From Chloroflexota bacterium (lineage in GTDB: Bacteria; Chloroflexota; UBA6077; SHYK01), in contig JACQOR010000045.1 in assembly GCA_016202435.1 (NCBI GenBank), forward strand, positions 1 through 35,266: a stretch of 35,266 bases of DNA, written 5' to 3'. The position numbers were made by a program, and so were the translations under genes. The notes beneath the pieces were generated by a model. That model saw only the letters and a list, made by a program, of their open reading frames with translations. It did no database searches and was not told the origin of the DNA. Of the stretch, positions 25,873-34,059 are shown piece by piece. Position 1 is the stretch's first letter. Every line of letters starts with the position of its first letter.

Positions 25873-27350
25873 GAATTCTCCGTTCGCTTTGATCTCTTGC
25901 TCCGGTTTCTGGCCATTTCACGAGCGGGAACTCCCGCGACCCGCACCCCAGGGGGCACGTCGTGGGTCACCACGGACCCAGCGCCAGTGTCGGCGCCCTC
26001 GCCGATGGAGACCGGGGCGATCAACATCGTGCCGCTGCCAATGAACGCACCGTCTCCGATCACCGTCCGGTACTTCTCCTCGTCCGCAAACTCGAAATTG
26101 CAGGTCACCGCGCCGGCTCCGATGTTCACACCCGCGCCGACCTGGGCGTCCCCAAGATAGCTGAAATGATGCATCTGTGTCCCGCGCCCCAGAGAGCTGT
26201 TCTTGACTTCTGCGAAGCTCCCTATGTAGACGTCTTCGCTGACGCGAGTGCCCGCGCGGACTCGGGCGTAGGGGCCAATCCGGACTCGATCGGCGATCTG
26301 CGCACCCTCGATCACGGACCAGCGAACCTCCACCTCGTTGCCTAGCTGGCAATCGGTGACGTCGGCGCCCGGCCCAATGACGCTCCCCTCGCCCACGGTC
26401 GTTTTGCCCTTTAGGAACGACTGAGGGTGGATCATCACGTCCCGGCCGACGACGACCCCCTCGTCCACGTAGGTAGAGGACGGATCGACGATGGTGACGC
26501 CCGCGTCCATCAACCGCTCGCAGATGCGCCGTCGCAGCCTGGCCTCGACCTCGGCGAGCTGCCGCCGCGTATTCACGCCCACAATCTCCCAGGGCTCCGA
26601 CACCCGTACCGCTTCAACCCGGCGACCTTCGCGCACCGCCGCCGCGATCAGATCCGTCAGATACAGCTCCCCGTTGGCGGCGGGCCGTAGGCCCGCAACG
26701 GCGCGCCGCAGCCAGACCGCGTCGAAAGCAAACGGCCATCCGTCCACCAATCGGACCTTGCGCTCCACCTCGGAAGCCTCGGCTTCTTCCGCGATTCGCT
26801 CCACGGCGCCGTCCGCTCCCAGGAGCACACGTCCGTAGCCAGTAGGATCCTCGAGCTCCGCAACGGCAATTGCGACGGCGGGCACCCCTCCCCCTCTGCC
26901 TGCCCCCTCTCCCTCTGGGAGAGGATTGGGGTGAGGGCTGCTGTTTCCTGCCAGGGCGCCGAGCACCGCGCGAATCGTCAATGCCGTCACCAGCGGAGTG
27001 TCCCCTCCGACGACCACAACCGTTTCGATGCCTTCCGGAATTGCGGCGAGGCCGATCCGCACAGCGTCGCCGGTGCCTAACGGCTCAGACTGGGTCGTGA
27101 TTTGCACCCCATCAGGCAGAACCTGCCGCACCCCTTTGCTGTCGGGACCGACGCAGACCACGATTCGCGTGACGCTGGCCTGCATCAGGGCATCCACCGC
27201 TCGCCTCACCATGGGCACACCACCAACCGGATGGAGGACCTTGGGTGTGCGGGAGTTCATTCGCACCCCGCGGCCGGCAGCCATGACGATCGCGACGCAG
27301 GTCGCGTCCGGAAAATCAGGCGGGGCAGGTGACAGCGTTATTGCCTCCAC
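25869..27350 (-). CDS. glmU: Bifunctional UDP-N-acetylglucosamine pyrophosphorylase/glucosamine-1-phosphate N-acetyltransferase
   Basis: [36 protein letters not shown]-like EDPTGYGRV, left-handed beta-helix repeats, C-terminal acetyltransferase. Contains an in-frame repeat insertion. Confidence 0.96.
   Translation of the reverse strand: [493 protein letters not shown]
26884..26937. repeat. Palindromic repeat element inserted in frame in glmU
   Basis: CCCTCTCCCTCTGGGAGAGGATTGGGGTGAGGG core (26905-26937) plus upstream arm; encodes [17 protein letters not shown] in GlmU. Confidence 0.85.
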
Positions 27351-27385
27351 GGAGTGAGGCCAACCGGTCCCCAGTGCCCAAACGG

Positions 27386-27456
27386 CTGCGGCGCCAGGAT
27401 TCGAACCTGGAACAAGGGATCCAAAGTCCCGTGTGATACCGTTTCACTACGCCGCA
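27386..27456 (-). tRNA. tRNA-Gln(TTG)
   Basis: TGCGGCG/CGCCGCA acceptor (7 bp), D-arm GTGA/TCAC, anticodon loop CTTTGGA (TTG), T-arm CCAGG-TTCGAAT-CCTGG. No encoded CCA. Confidence 0.92.
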
Positions 27457-27555
27457 AGAGAAGGCACTAGGTCTCGGATACTAGCTAACGCCCCCAACGA
27501 GTGCAAACGGGCCGCGGCGGGCCCGCCCCCGGTAGATCGTGTCTTCTTCAGCTCC

Positions 27556-28431
27556 CTACGCAACCGGTCCCGTGAACTTCTGGACCCGGACGGGCAGTCC
27601 ACCGATTCTCACTTTTTCGGCCGCCCGGTTGGCGTCAGCGCGCGACCCGAAGAGTCCGAAGGCCGAAGGACCGGCTCCCGAAACTGAAGCCGCCAGCGCT
27701 CCCGACCCTTCCAGGGCTTCGAGGGCTCCGCCCGCCGCCGGCCAGGTGTCACGCGCCGGAGCAGTGAAGGCCGAGCGAACCGCCGAGTAGTCCAGATTGC
27801 CGCTCCGAATCGCGGCCTCCTGCCGCCTGACGGCGCCGCCGTCGGACCACTGGCTCTCGCGGAGGCGGCCATACATGTTCGCCGTCTTCGCCGGGTCATC
27901 GGCGGTGAGTGGCACCAGGACCACCCAGTGCACCGGCGCGTCCGGCAGCCATTCGACCACTCGACCGGTTCCCGTGGCCAACGCCGTCCCGCCAAACAGA
28001 CAGAAGGGAACGTCGGCGCCAAGCCGCGCCGCAAGGTCGCCAAGCATCGCTTCGTCCACATTGAGGTCCCAGAAACTCTCGAGGGCTCGGAGCGTCGCCG
28101 CCCCGTCGGCACTCCCGCCCCCCAGTCCGGCGCTCACCGGAATCCGCTTGTGGCACTCGATTTCGCAACCTCGCGATACACCGGCGTGCTCCCTCAGGAG
28201 GTAGGCGGCCTGGAGGATCAGGTTATCGGGACTGACTTCCATCTCGGTGCATCGCAGGTTGATCCGATCGCTCGGAGCGAAAACGAGCCTGTCGGCGAGA
28301 TCAATCGTTTGCAGGATGCTGGAGACTTCGTGGAGGCCGTCCGGGTGGCGGCCCAGCACCTCGAAGCCCAGGTTGATCTTGGCATAGGCATGTGTCGTCA
28401 GACTCCGCGCCGCCGGAAAAGATGCCCTCAC
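27556..28431 (-). CDS. ispE: 4-diphosphocytidyl-2-C-methyl-D-erythritol kinase
   Basis: AYAKINLGFEVLGRHPDGLHEVSSILQTIDL, KRIPVSAGLGGGSADGAATLRAL, SGAGPSAFGLF. GTG start. Confidence 0.95.
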   Translation of the reverse strand: MRASFPAARSLTTHAYAKINLGFEVLGRHPDGLHEVSSILQTIDLADRLVFAPSDRINLRCTEMEVSPDNLILQAAYLLREHAGVSRGCEIECHKRIPVSAGLGGGSADGAATLRALESFWDLNVDEAMLGDLAARLGADVPFCLFGGTALATGTGRVVEWLPDAPVHWVVLVPLTADDPAKTANMYGRLRESQWSDGGAVRRQEAAIRSGNLDYSAVRSAFTAPARDTWPAAGGALEALEGSGALAASVSGAGPSAFGLFGSRADANRAAEKVRIGGLPVRVQKFTGPVA

Positions 28432-28523
28432 CCTGCCTCTCCCATGGCGACGGGAGAGGAGTTAGGCGGGAGGGCCAGAGCTCGTTCCTCTCCTGCCGCG
28501 GCCGGAGAGGATAGGTGAGGGCA
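28423..28523. repeat. MITE/REP-like palindromic element with terminal inverted repeats
   Basis: TGCCCTCACC (28423-28432) and GGTGAGGGCA (28514-28523) are perfect inverted repeats; inner CCTCTCC (28436-28442) and GGAGAGG (28504-28510) extend them; internal hairpin CCTCTCCC-atggcgac-GGGAGAGG (28436-28459). Confidence 0.8.
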
Positions 28524-28545
28524 CCCCGTCGCTGGGTTCCACACG

Positions 28546-29418
28546 CTAGGCGTTCTCTGCAAGAGCGGCAGAAAGCCAGCCGGCCTGCTGGGCCGCCCGG
28601 TAGATCCGGGACCACTCGTCCAGCGACAGCTCGGAGGGCCGCTGGCTCGGGTTTACTCCCACCGACTCGAGCAAGGCGCGCGCCTCGCCGGGTTCCCGCT
28701 CCAGGCCCTGGCCCAACGAGTTGTGCAGCTGGCGTCGCGGCTGGGTGAATCCTTGACGGAGAAAGCTCACGAAACGCGGCGGGCTATCGACGTCCACCGC
28801 CGGCCGGTCCCGCACGTCCAACCGGACGATCGCGGACTGAACTTTCGGAACGGGGAAGAAGGCGCCGGCGGGCACACGCCGCACGATTCTTGCCTCCGCC
28901 ACGCCACCGAGAGCAGCGCTCAGAAAGGTCATCGACCCGCCGGTCGGGACGATGCGCCGCGCGACTTCCTCCTGAAGCATCACTACCATGCGGAGTGGTC
29001 GAGGCGCTTCGAACGCGAAGCGAAACAAGATCTGGCTGGCGACGTGGTAGGGAAGGCTGGCGACCAGCAGGTACGGCTCGCGCACCAGATCGGAAACGTC
29101 AACCCTGGTGGCATCACCTGGCACCACCCGCAGATTTGCGGGAGCGCCAAGACTGCCGGGGAGAGCAGCCGCCAGCTCCGGGTCGAGCTCGATGCAGACC
29201 ACGCTGCCCGCCTGGCGAACCAGCTCCCGAGTCAGGATCCCGAGGCCGGGCCCGATCTCGAGCACGAGGTCGTCAGAGCTTATCTCGGCAGCTCCGACCA
29301 TCGCCGCGGCAATCTGGGGCGAGGTCAGAAAAGACTGGGAGAGGCGGCGATTGGGCCGACGCCCGAGCGCGCGCAGGCGGCGACCCGCGGCCGCGGGCCT
29401 GGAGGACTCGTCAGTCAC
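28546..29418 (-). CDS. rsmA: 16S rRNA (adenine(1518)-N(6)/adenine(1519)-N(6))-dimethyltransferase
   Basis: RRLSQSFLTSPQIAAAMV, LVLEIGPGLGILTRELVRQAG, VASLPYHVASQIL (NLPY-like motif). Start placed at the GTG at 29418 (VTDESS...) because the longer ORF (to 29595) runs across the SRP RNA. Confidence 0.9.
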   Translation of the reverse strand: MTDESSRPAAAGRRLRALGRRPNRRLSQSFLTSPQIAAAMVGAAEISSDDLVLEIGPGLGILTRELVRQAGSVVCIELDPELAAALPGSLGAPANLRVVPGDATRVDVSDLVREPYLLVASLPYHVASQILFRFAFEAPRPLRMVVMLQEEVARRIVPTGGSMTFLSAALGGVAEARIVRRVPAGAFFPVPKVQSAIVRLDVRDRPAVDVDSPPRFVSFLRQGFTQPRRQLHNSLGQGLEREPGEARALLESVGVNPSQRPSELSLDEWSRIYRAAQQAGWLSAALAENA

Positions 29419-29491
29419 CGCCAAAGAAATGCGACCGTGCACCCGCCGTCGATCGGCTCGTTCCCCGCGCCTCTCCGGCTGGCCGGCTCCA

Positions 29492-29586
29492 GCTCGGCGC
29501 CCCTGCGGCACCCGGAGTGCACCGTTTACCGTTGCTTCCTTCCGGACCTGGCGGGGTTCGCGGGTCTCCGCCGCGCAGGACCGAGC
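29492..29586 (-). ncRNA. ffs: Bacterial small signal recognition particle RNA (4.5S-type)
   Basis: Minus strand GCTCGGTCCTGCG...CCCCGCCAGGTCCGGAAGGAAGCAACGGTAAAC...GGGGCGCCGAGC. Conserved CAGGTCCGGAAGGAAGCA apical domain; GCTCGG/CCGAGC ends pair. Confidence 0.93.
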
Positions 29587-29783
29587 TATCAACACTGCCT
29601 GGCCGGCGACGGTCCGGACAACGGGCGACCTAGGGAGGGAATTCCGCCCCGCTACAGCGGATTGCGAGTTCAGGGCACCGCTAGCTCCCCGCCTAGCACG
29701 GCCGCCAAAGATTCTAGCAGGTCACATCACAGGTAGAATTCGCGGCACGTCCAAGCCGAAACTCGCCGCGTAGAATGGGCTGA

Positions 29784-32429
29784 ATGGCCGAAACCAACCC
29801 GCTGCCCTCGGGCACAGCGACTTTCCTGTTCACCGACATCGAAGGCTCCACCCGCCTCGTCCAGGAGCTGGGCGACCGCTTCGACCCGGTGCTCGACGCG
29901 CACCACCGCATCATGCGAGAGACGACGGCCGCCCACGAGGGGCACGTCGTGAGCACCGAGGGTGACGCCTTCTTTGTCGTCTTCCGCAGCGCGATCCGAG
30001 CCGTCCAGGCGGCTATCGCGGCGCAAGAGGCGCTTCGGACGAACGACTGGCCTCCCGACGTCGCCGTCAAGGTCCGGATGGGAATGCATACGGGCGAAGC
30101 GACCCTCGGGGGTGACAACTACGTCGGGATCGACGTCCACCGCGCCGCCCGCATCTCGGCCGTTGGCTACGGCGGCCAGGTCTTGATTTCCGAGACCACG
30201 CACGCGCTGGTGCGTGACACGCTCCCCATGGGAATCCACCTGCGGGACCTGGGGCAACATCGCCTCAAGGACCTGCTCCGACCCGAGCATCTCTATCAGC
30301 TGGAACTACCGGGAGCTCAGCAGGACTTCCCGCCCCTCCGGACCCTGGACGCCCTGCCCAACAACCTGCCGCTCCAGCTCACGAGCTTCATCGGCCGCGA
30401 GCGCGAGGTCGCCGAGGGACGCAGGCTGCTCGAAGACACCCGTCTGCTCACGCTGACGGGTCCGGGCGGCACCGGCAAGACGCGGCTCAGTCTCCAGATC
30501 GCGGCAGAGATCTCGGACCAGTTCGCGGATGGCACGTTTTTCGTACCGCTTGCGCCGGTTAGCGACCCCGACATGGTGCCGGCGGCGGTAGCGCAATCCC
30601 TGGGCCTTCACGATTCCTCGGGAAAAGCGCCCATGGACCTGGTGCTCGACCATCTGCACGAGAAGCAAACGCTGCTGGTGCTCGACAACTTCGAGCAGGT
30701 GGTGTCGGCCGCGCCGCTGGTGGCGGAGATGCTGCGCTCGTGCCCGAAGGTGAAGTCCCTGGTCAGCAGTCGGGCGGCCCTCCGGGTCTACGGCGAGCAG
30801 GAGTTTCCCGTTCCCCCGCTTTCTCTGCCCGATCCGCGGAACCTCCCCAGTATCGAGTCCCTGTCGCAATTCGAAGCGGTTCGGTTGTTCATCGAGCGTG
30901 CCATGGCGTCCAAACCGGACTTCAGTGTGACGAATGAGAACGCGCCCGCGGTGGCGGCCATCTGCGCTGGCCTGGATGGGCTGCCGCTCGCGATCGAGCT
31001 GGCAGCAGCCCGAATCAAGGTCTTGCCGCCGCAAGCCATGCTGGCCCGCCTCGAGCGGACGCTCCCCCTGCTCGCCAGCGGGTCGCGAGACCTCCCCGAA
31101 CGGCAGCAGACGCTCCGCGGGGCCATCTCCTGGAGCTATGACTTGCTGGACCAGCCGACTCGCATCCTCATGGCCCGCTTTGGGGTCTTCCACGGCGCCC
31201 CGTTCGACCTGGTGGAGCGGGTGTGCGGGCCCGGTGAGAGCCTGGGCGTCGACGTGCTGGACGGCCTCGAGCACCTGGTGGATCAGAGCCTGGTGCGACA
31301 GAGCGACGTCGAAGGCGAGCCCCGCTTCTGGATGCTGGCCACGATTCGCGAGTTTTCCCTGGAGCGCCTCGCAGAGATGGGCCAGGCCGATGCAACGAGC
31401 CAGCGCCACGCGGAGGCCTTCTTGGAGCTAGCGGAACAGGCGGCACCAGAATTAACCGGAGCTGACCAGAAACGCTGGCTTGATCGCCTCGAAGCAGAGC
31501 ACGACAACCTCCGGACCGCTCTGAGCTGGCTCGTCTCACACGCCGACCACGATGCGGCGGCCCGGCTCGTCTTCGCCTGTTGGCGTTTCTGGCACATGCG
31601 GGGCTTCATCCACGAAGGCCGGGAGCGCTGCGGCGCGGTCATTGCCCTGCTCCCACCCGACGACCACCTGGCGCGAACCCGGGCCTACGAGGCCGGTGGC
31701 GGCCTGGCCTACTGGGCGGGCGACTTCTTGGCCGCCGGCGCGCTCTATGGGAGCGCGCTGGAGGCCGCGCGGCTTCTGGGCGATCCGGCGCGCCTCGCCA
31801 ACGCGCTCTACAACATGTCCTTCTCTTACAGCAGCTGGTCCGCCACCGACCCGGTTATGCGTCGCCAGGCGCTGGATCTCCAGACCGAGGCGCTGGGGAT
31901 CTACGAGGACCTGGGCGACGCCGCCGGAATCGCGACCACGCACTGGGGCCTGGGTATCTTGGAGTACTTTGGCGGTGATTTCGCAGCTGCGGCGGCTCAC
32001 TTCACCTCCTGCGAGACGCACTTCCGCTCCGGGAACGACCGCTTCATGCTCGCGTGGACGCTCCACATGATCGGCCTGAACTCGATGGAGATGGCCGACC
32101 TGCCGGGCGCCGCCGCGGCCCTCGAAGAGGCGATCCGGCTGTTCGCTGACGCGCAAGATCAGTCCGGCGTGGTGCTGTCCCTGGACGACTTCGCGCAGCT
32201 GGCCCTCGAGACGGGGGACCGGATGCGAGCGATTCGGCTCTCGGGAGCCGCCACGGCGCTGGAACGGCGGTCCGGCGCGAAGCTCGCCAGCGTCTCCAAT
32301 CGGCGCATTGGCACCGGCCGCCCCAGCGACAACCTGAGCGGTGAGGAGGAGGCCCGGGCTTTTGCCGAGGGGCAGCGCATGAGCCTCGAAGACGCGGTCG
32401 CGTACGCGCTGGGCACGACCCCCAGTTAG
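29784..32429 (+). CDS. Class III nucleotidyl cyclase domain plus STAND-type ATPase plus TPR-like protein
   Basis: ATFLFTDIEGSTRLVQELGD...STEGDAFFVVF...GIDVHRAARIS; Walker A TGPGGTGKTRL; Walker B TLLVLDNFEQ; C-terminal helical repeats. Confidence 0.9.
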   Translation: MAETNPLPSGTATFLFTDIEGSTRLVQELGDRFDPVLDAHHRIMRETTAAHEGHVVSTEGDAFFVVFRSAIRAVQAAIAAQEALRTNDWPPDVAVKVRMGMHTGEATLGGDNYVGIDVHRAARISAVGYGGQVLISETTHALVRDTLPMGIHLRDLGQHRLKDLLRPEHLYQLELPGAQQDFPPLRTLDALPNNLPLQLTSFIGREREVAEGRRLLEDTRLLTLTGPGGTGKTRLSLQIAAEISDQFADGTFFVPLAPVSDPDMVPAAVAQSLGLHDSSGKAPMDLVLDHLHEKQTLLVLDNFEQVVSAAPLVAEMLRSCPKVKSLVSSRAALRVYGEQEFPVPPLSLPDPRNLPSIESLSQFEAVRLFIERAMASKPDFSVTNENAPAVAAICAGLDGLPLAIELAAARIKVLPPQAMLARLERTLPLLASGSRDLPERQQTLRGAISWSYDLLDQPTRILMARFGVFHGAPFDLVERVCGPGESLGVDVLDGLEHLVDQSLVRQSDVEGEPRFWMLATIREFSLERLAEMGQADATSQRHAEAFLELAEQAAPELTGADQKRWLDRLEAEHDNLRTALSWLVSHADHDAAARLVFACWRFWHMRGFIHEGRERCGAVIALLPPDDHLARTRAYEAGGGLAYWAGDFLAAGALYGSALEAARLLGDPARLANALYNMSFSYSSWSATDPVMRRQALDLQTEALGIYEDLGDAAGIATTHWGLGILEYFGGDFAAAAAHFTSCETHFRSGNDRFMLAWTLHMIGLNSMEMADLPGAAAALEEAIRLFADAQDQSGVVLSLDDFAQLALETGDRMRAIRLSGAATALERRSGAKLASVSNRRIGTGRPSDNLSGEEEARAFAEGQRMSLEDAVAYALGTTPS

Positions 32430-32512
32430 GCAATCGTGCATCTCTCTGAGCCCTGGATTTGGCCCTCATTGCAGGTAAACGTCGCGTCAGACTCGATGAT
32501 TGTCGCGCAAGA

Positions 32513-32555
32513 TATACTACCGTGTAATCTTGTACTACCACAACTTATCTTGTGG
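32513..32555 (+). promoter_or_regulatory. Candidate promoter/operator upstream of vapBC-like module
   Basis: TATACT (32513-32518); direct repeats TACTACC-N5-ATCTTGT (32515-32533) and TACTACC-N7-ATCTTGT (32533-32553); inverted repeat CCACAA/TTGTGG (32538-32543/32550-32555). Confidence 0.5.
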
Positions 32556-32563
32556 AGCGTCGA

Positions 32564-32791
32564 ATGAAAACAACGTTGACTCAACGAGGCCAGACGGTTG
32601 TCCCAGCTGAGCTCAGGCGCCGTTATGGGTTGCGCGAAGGCGACCAGCTCGAGTGGGTCGATACGGGTAACGGGCTGAGAGTCATCCCCTTGCCGGCCGA
32701 TCCCGTCGCGGCCTTGAGAGGCCGTGGGAAGGGCGAGCGGCTCCTCGAGCGTCTGTTGGAGGAACGCGCGCGTGACCGCGAACGGGAGTAG
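32564..32791 (+). CDS. AbrB/MazE/VapB-type antitoxin
   Basis: MKTTLTQRGQTVVPAELRRRYGLREGDQLEWVDTGNGLRVIPL, SpoVT/AbrB-like swapped-hairpin domain. Confidence 0.88.
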   Translation: MKTTLTQRGQTVVPAELRRRYGLREGDQLEWVDTGNGLRVIPLPADPVAALRGRGKGERLLERLLEERARDRERE

Positions 32792-33197
32792 CGGATCATA
32801 TCTGCTCGATACCTCAGCCCTGCTCACCTTGATCGAGGATGAAGAAGGGGCGGGCCGAGTGGAATCCATCCTCCGAACTGGGCAGGTCCTGATCACCTTC
32901 CTGGCAGGGCTCGAAACCTACTACGTCACTCTGCGGGAACGCGGGGAAGATGAGGCCGAGCGGCGGCTTGTTCTCATTCGCCAACTGCCTGCCACTTGGA
33001 TCGACCGAGTGACTGACGCTGCTCTGCGACTGGCCGGACGCATAAAGGCAGTTCATCGCCTCTCGCTCGCTGACGCGATCGTGGCGGCGCTTGCCATCGA
33101 AGCTGGGGCGATTCTAGTCCACAAGGACCCTGAGTTCGAGGCTATCGCGGAGCAAGTGCTTCAGGAGCGGCTGCCGTACAAGTCACCGCACACCTAG
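32772..33197 (+). CDS. PIN domain VapC-type toxin ribonuclease
   Basis: YLLDTSALLTLIEDEEGA, LAGLETYYV, LSLADAIVAALAIEAGAILVHKDPEFEAI; overlaps the antitoxin 3' end. Confidence 0.88.
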   Translation: MTANGSSGSYLLDTSALLTLIEDEEGAGRVESILRTGQVLITFLAGLETYYVTLRERGEDEAERRLVLIRQLPATWIDRVTDAALRLAGRIKAVHRLSLADAIVAALAIEAGAILVHKDPEFEAIAEQVLQERLPYKSPHT

Positions 33198-33408
33198 AAA
33201 ACTCGGAGCAGTCCCCCCATCTTGGCGGAGAGGGGCCCTTCGCGCCCTACCCGTCGAGTGCAGGAAGCCGCCACCTACGAGCCGCTCCGCGAAGCTGGTG
33301 CAATCTTGCGCGCGCTCTTTCGGCATCGCACCTGGCTCGCTACACTCACGGCCCAGGTACCACGGGTTCGCTCCATCTCGCGAGTGCGCGATCCAAGTCC
33401 TCGGTTGA

Positions 33409-34059
33409 ATGAAGGAGATGGTGATGAGCAAAAGAACCTACCTCCCGGCCGCAGGAAGCGACTGGCTACTCCCCTTCTACGACCCCTTCACCAGGTTGTT
33501 GGGCGTTGAGGTAGTCCACCGACAGCTGATCGAGCAAGCAGGGATCCGGCCCGGCGACCGCGTCCTCGAAATCGGTTGCGGGACGGGGAACTTATCAATC
33601 CTGGCCAAGCGGCTCCAGCCCACGGCCGAGATTATCGGGATGGACCCTGACCCGAAGGCACTGATCCGAGCCCGCCGAAAGGCCGAATGCGCGGGGGCGG
33701 CTATGCACTTCGATCAAGGCTTCTCTGAGGGGCTGCCCTATCCCGATGGGTCCTTCGATAAGGTCCTGTCGGCGTTGATGTTCCATCACCTCCAACCGGA
33801 CGCAAAGAAGCTCGCCCTGCTTGAGACGCGCCGCGTGCTCAGGTCCGCCGGCTCCCTCCACCTCGTCGATTTCTCGGCAGGAAATGGCCGACCACACGGA
33901 TTTCTTGCTCGCCTCGTCCATCACCGCCATGGGTCTCAGTCTGACGACACCGTCATTGCGCTGATGCGGGAAGCCGGATTCCACGAACCGAGGGAACTCG
34001 CCCACCAGGCCCACATCCTGGGACGAATCACGTACTACGGGGCCGACTTCATCCCATGA
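33409..34059 (+). CDS. Class I SAM-dependent methyltransferase
   Basis: GDRVLEIGCGTGNLSILAKRLQPTAEIIGMDPDP, FDKVLSALMFHHLQPDAKKLALLETRRVLRSAGSLHLVDF. The start may be the ATG at 33424. Confidence 0.88.
   Translation: MKEMVMSKRTYLPAAGSDWLLPFYDPFTRLLGVEVVHRQLIEQAGIRPGDRVLEIGCGTGNLSILAKRLQPTAEIIGMDPDPKALIRARRKAECAGAAMHFDQGFSEGLPYPDGSFDKVLSALMFHHLQPDAKKLALLETRRVLRSAGSLHLVDFSAGNGRPHGFLARLVHHRHGSQSDDTVIALMREAGFHEPRELAHQAHILGRITYYGADFIP

Noticed and set aside
24895-26160. 421-aa + strand ORF opposite prs and glmU
   Set aside because: Fully antisense to two strongly supported essential genes; no recognisable domain.
28723-29736. 337-aa + strand ORF opposite rsmA and the SRP RNA
   Set aside because: Antisense to well-supported rsmA and ffs; spurious high-GC ORF.
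30306-31409. 367-aa - strand ORF opposite the STAND protein
   Set aside because: His/Arg/Gln-rich antisense frame with no domain signature.
33198-33408. Possible ORF or RNA in the gap between vapC and the methyltransferase
   Set aside because: No recognisable protein or RNA signature; short overlapping frames only.
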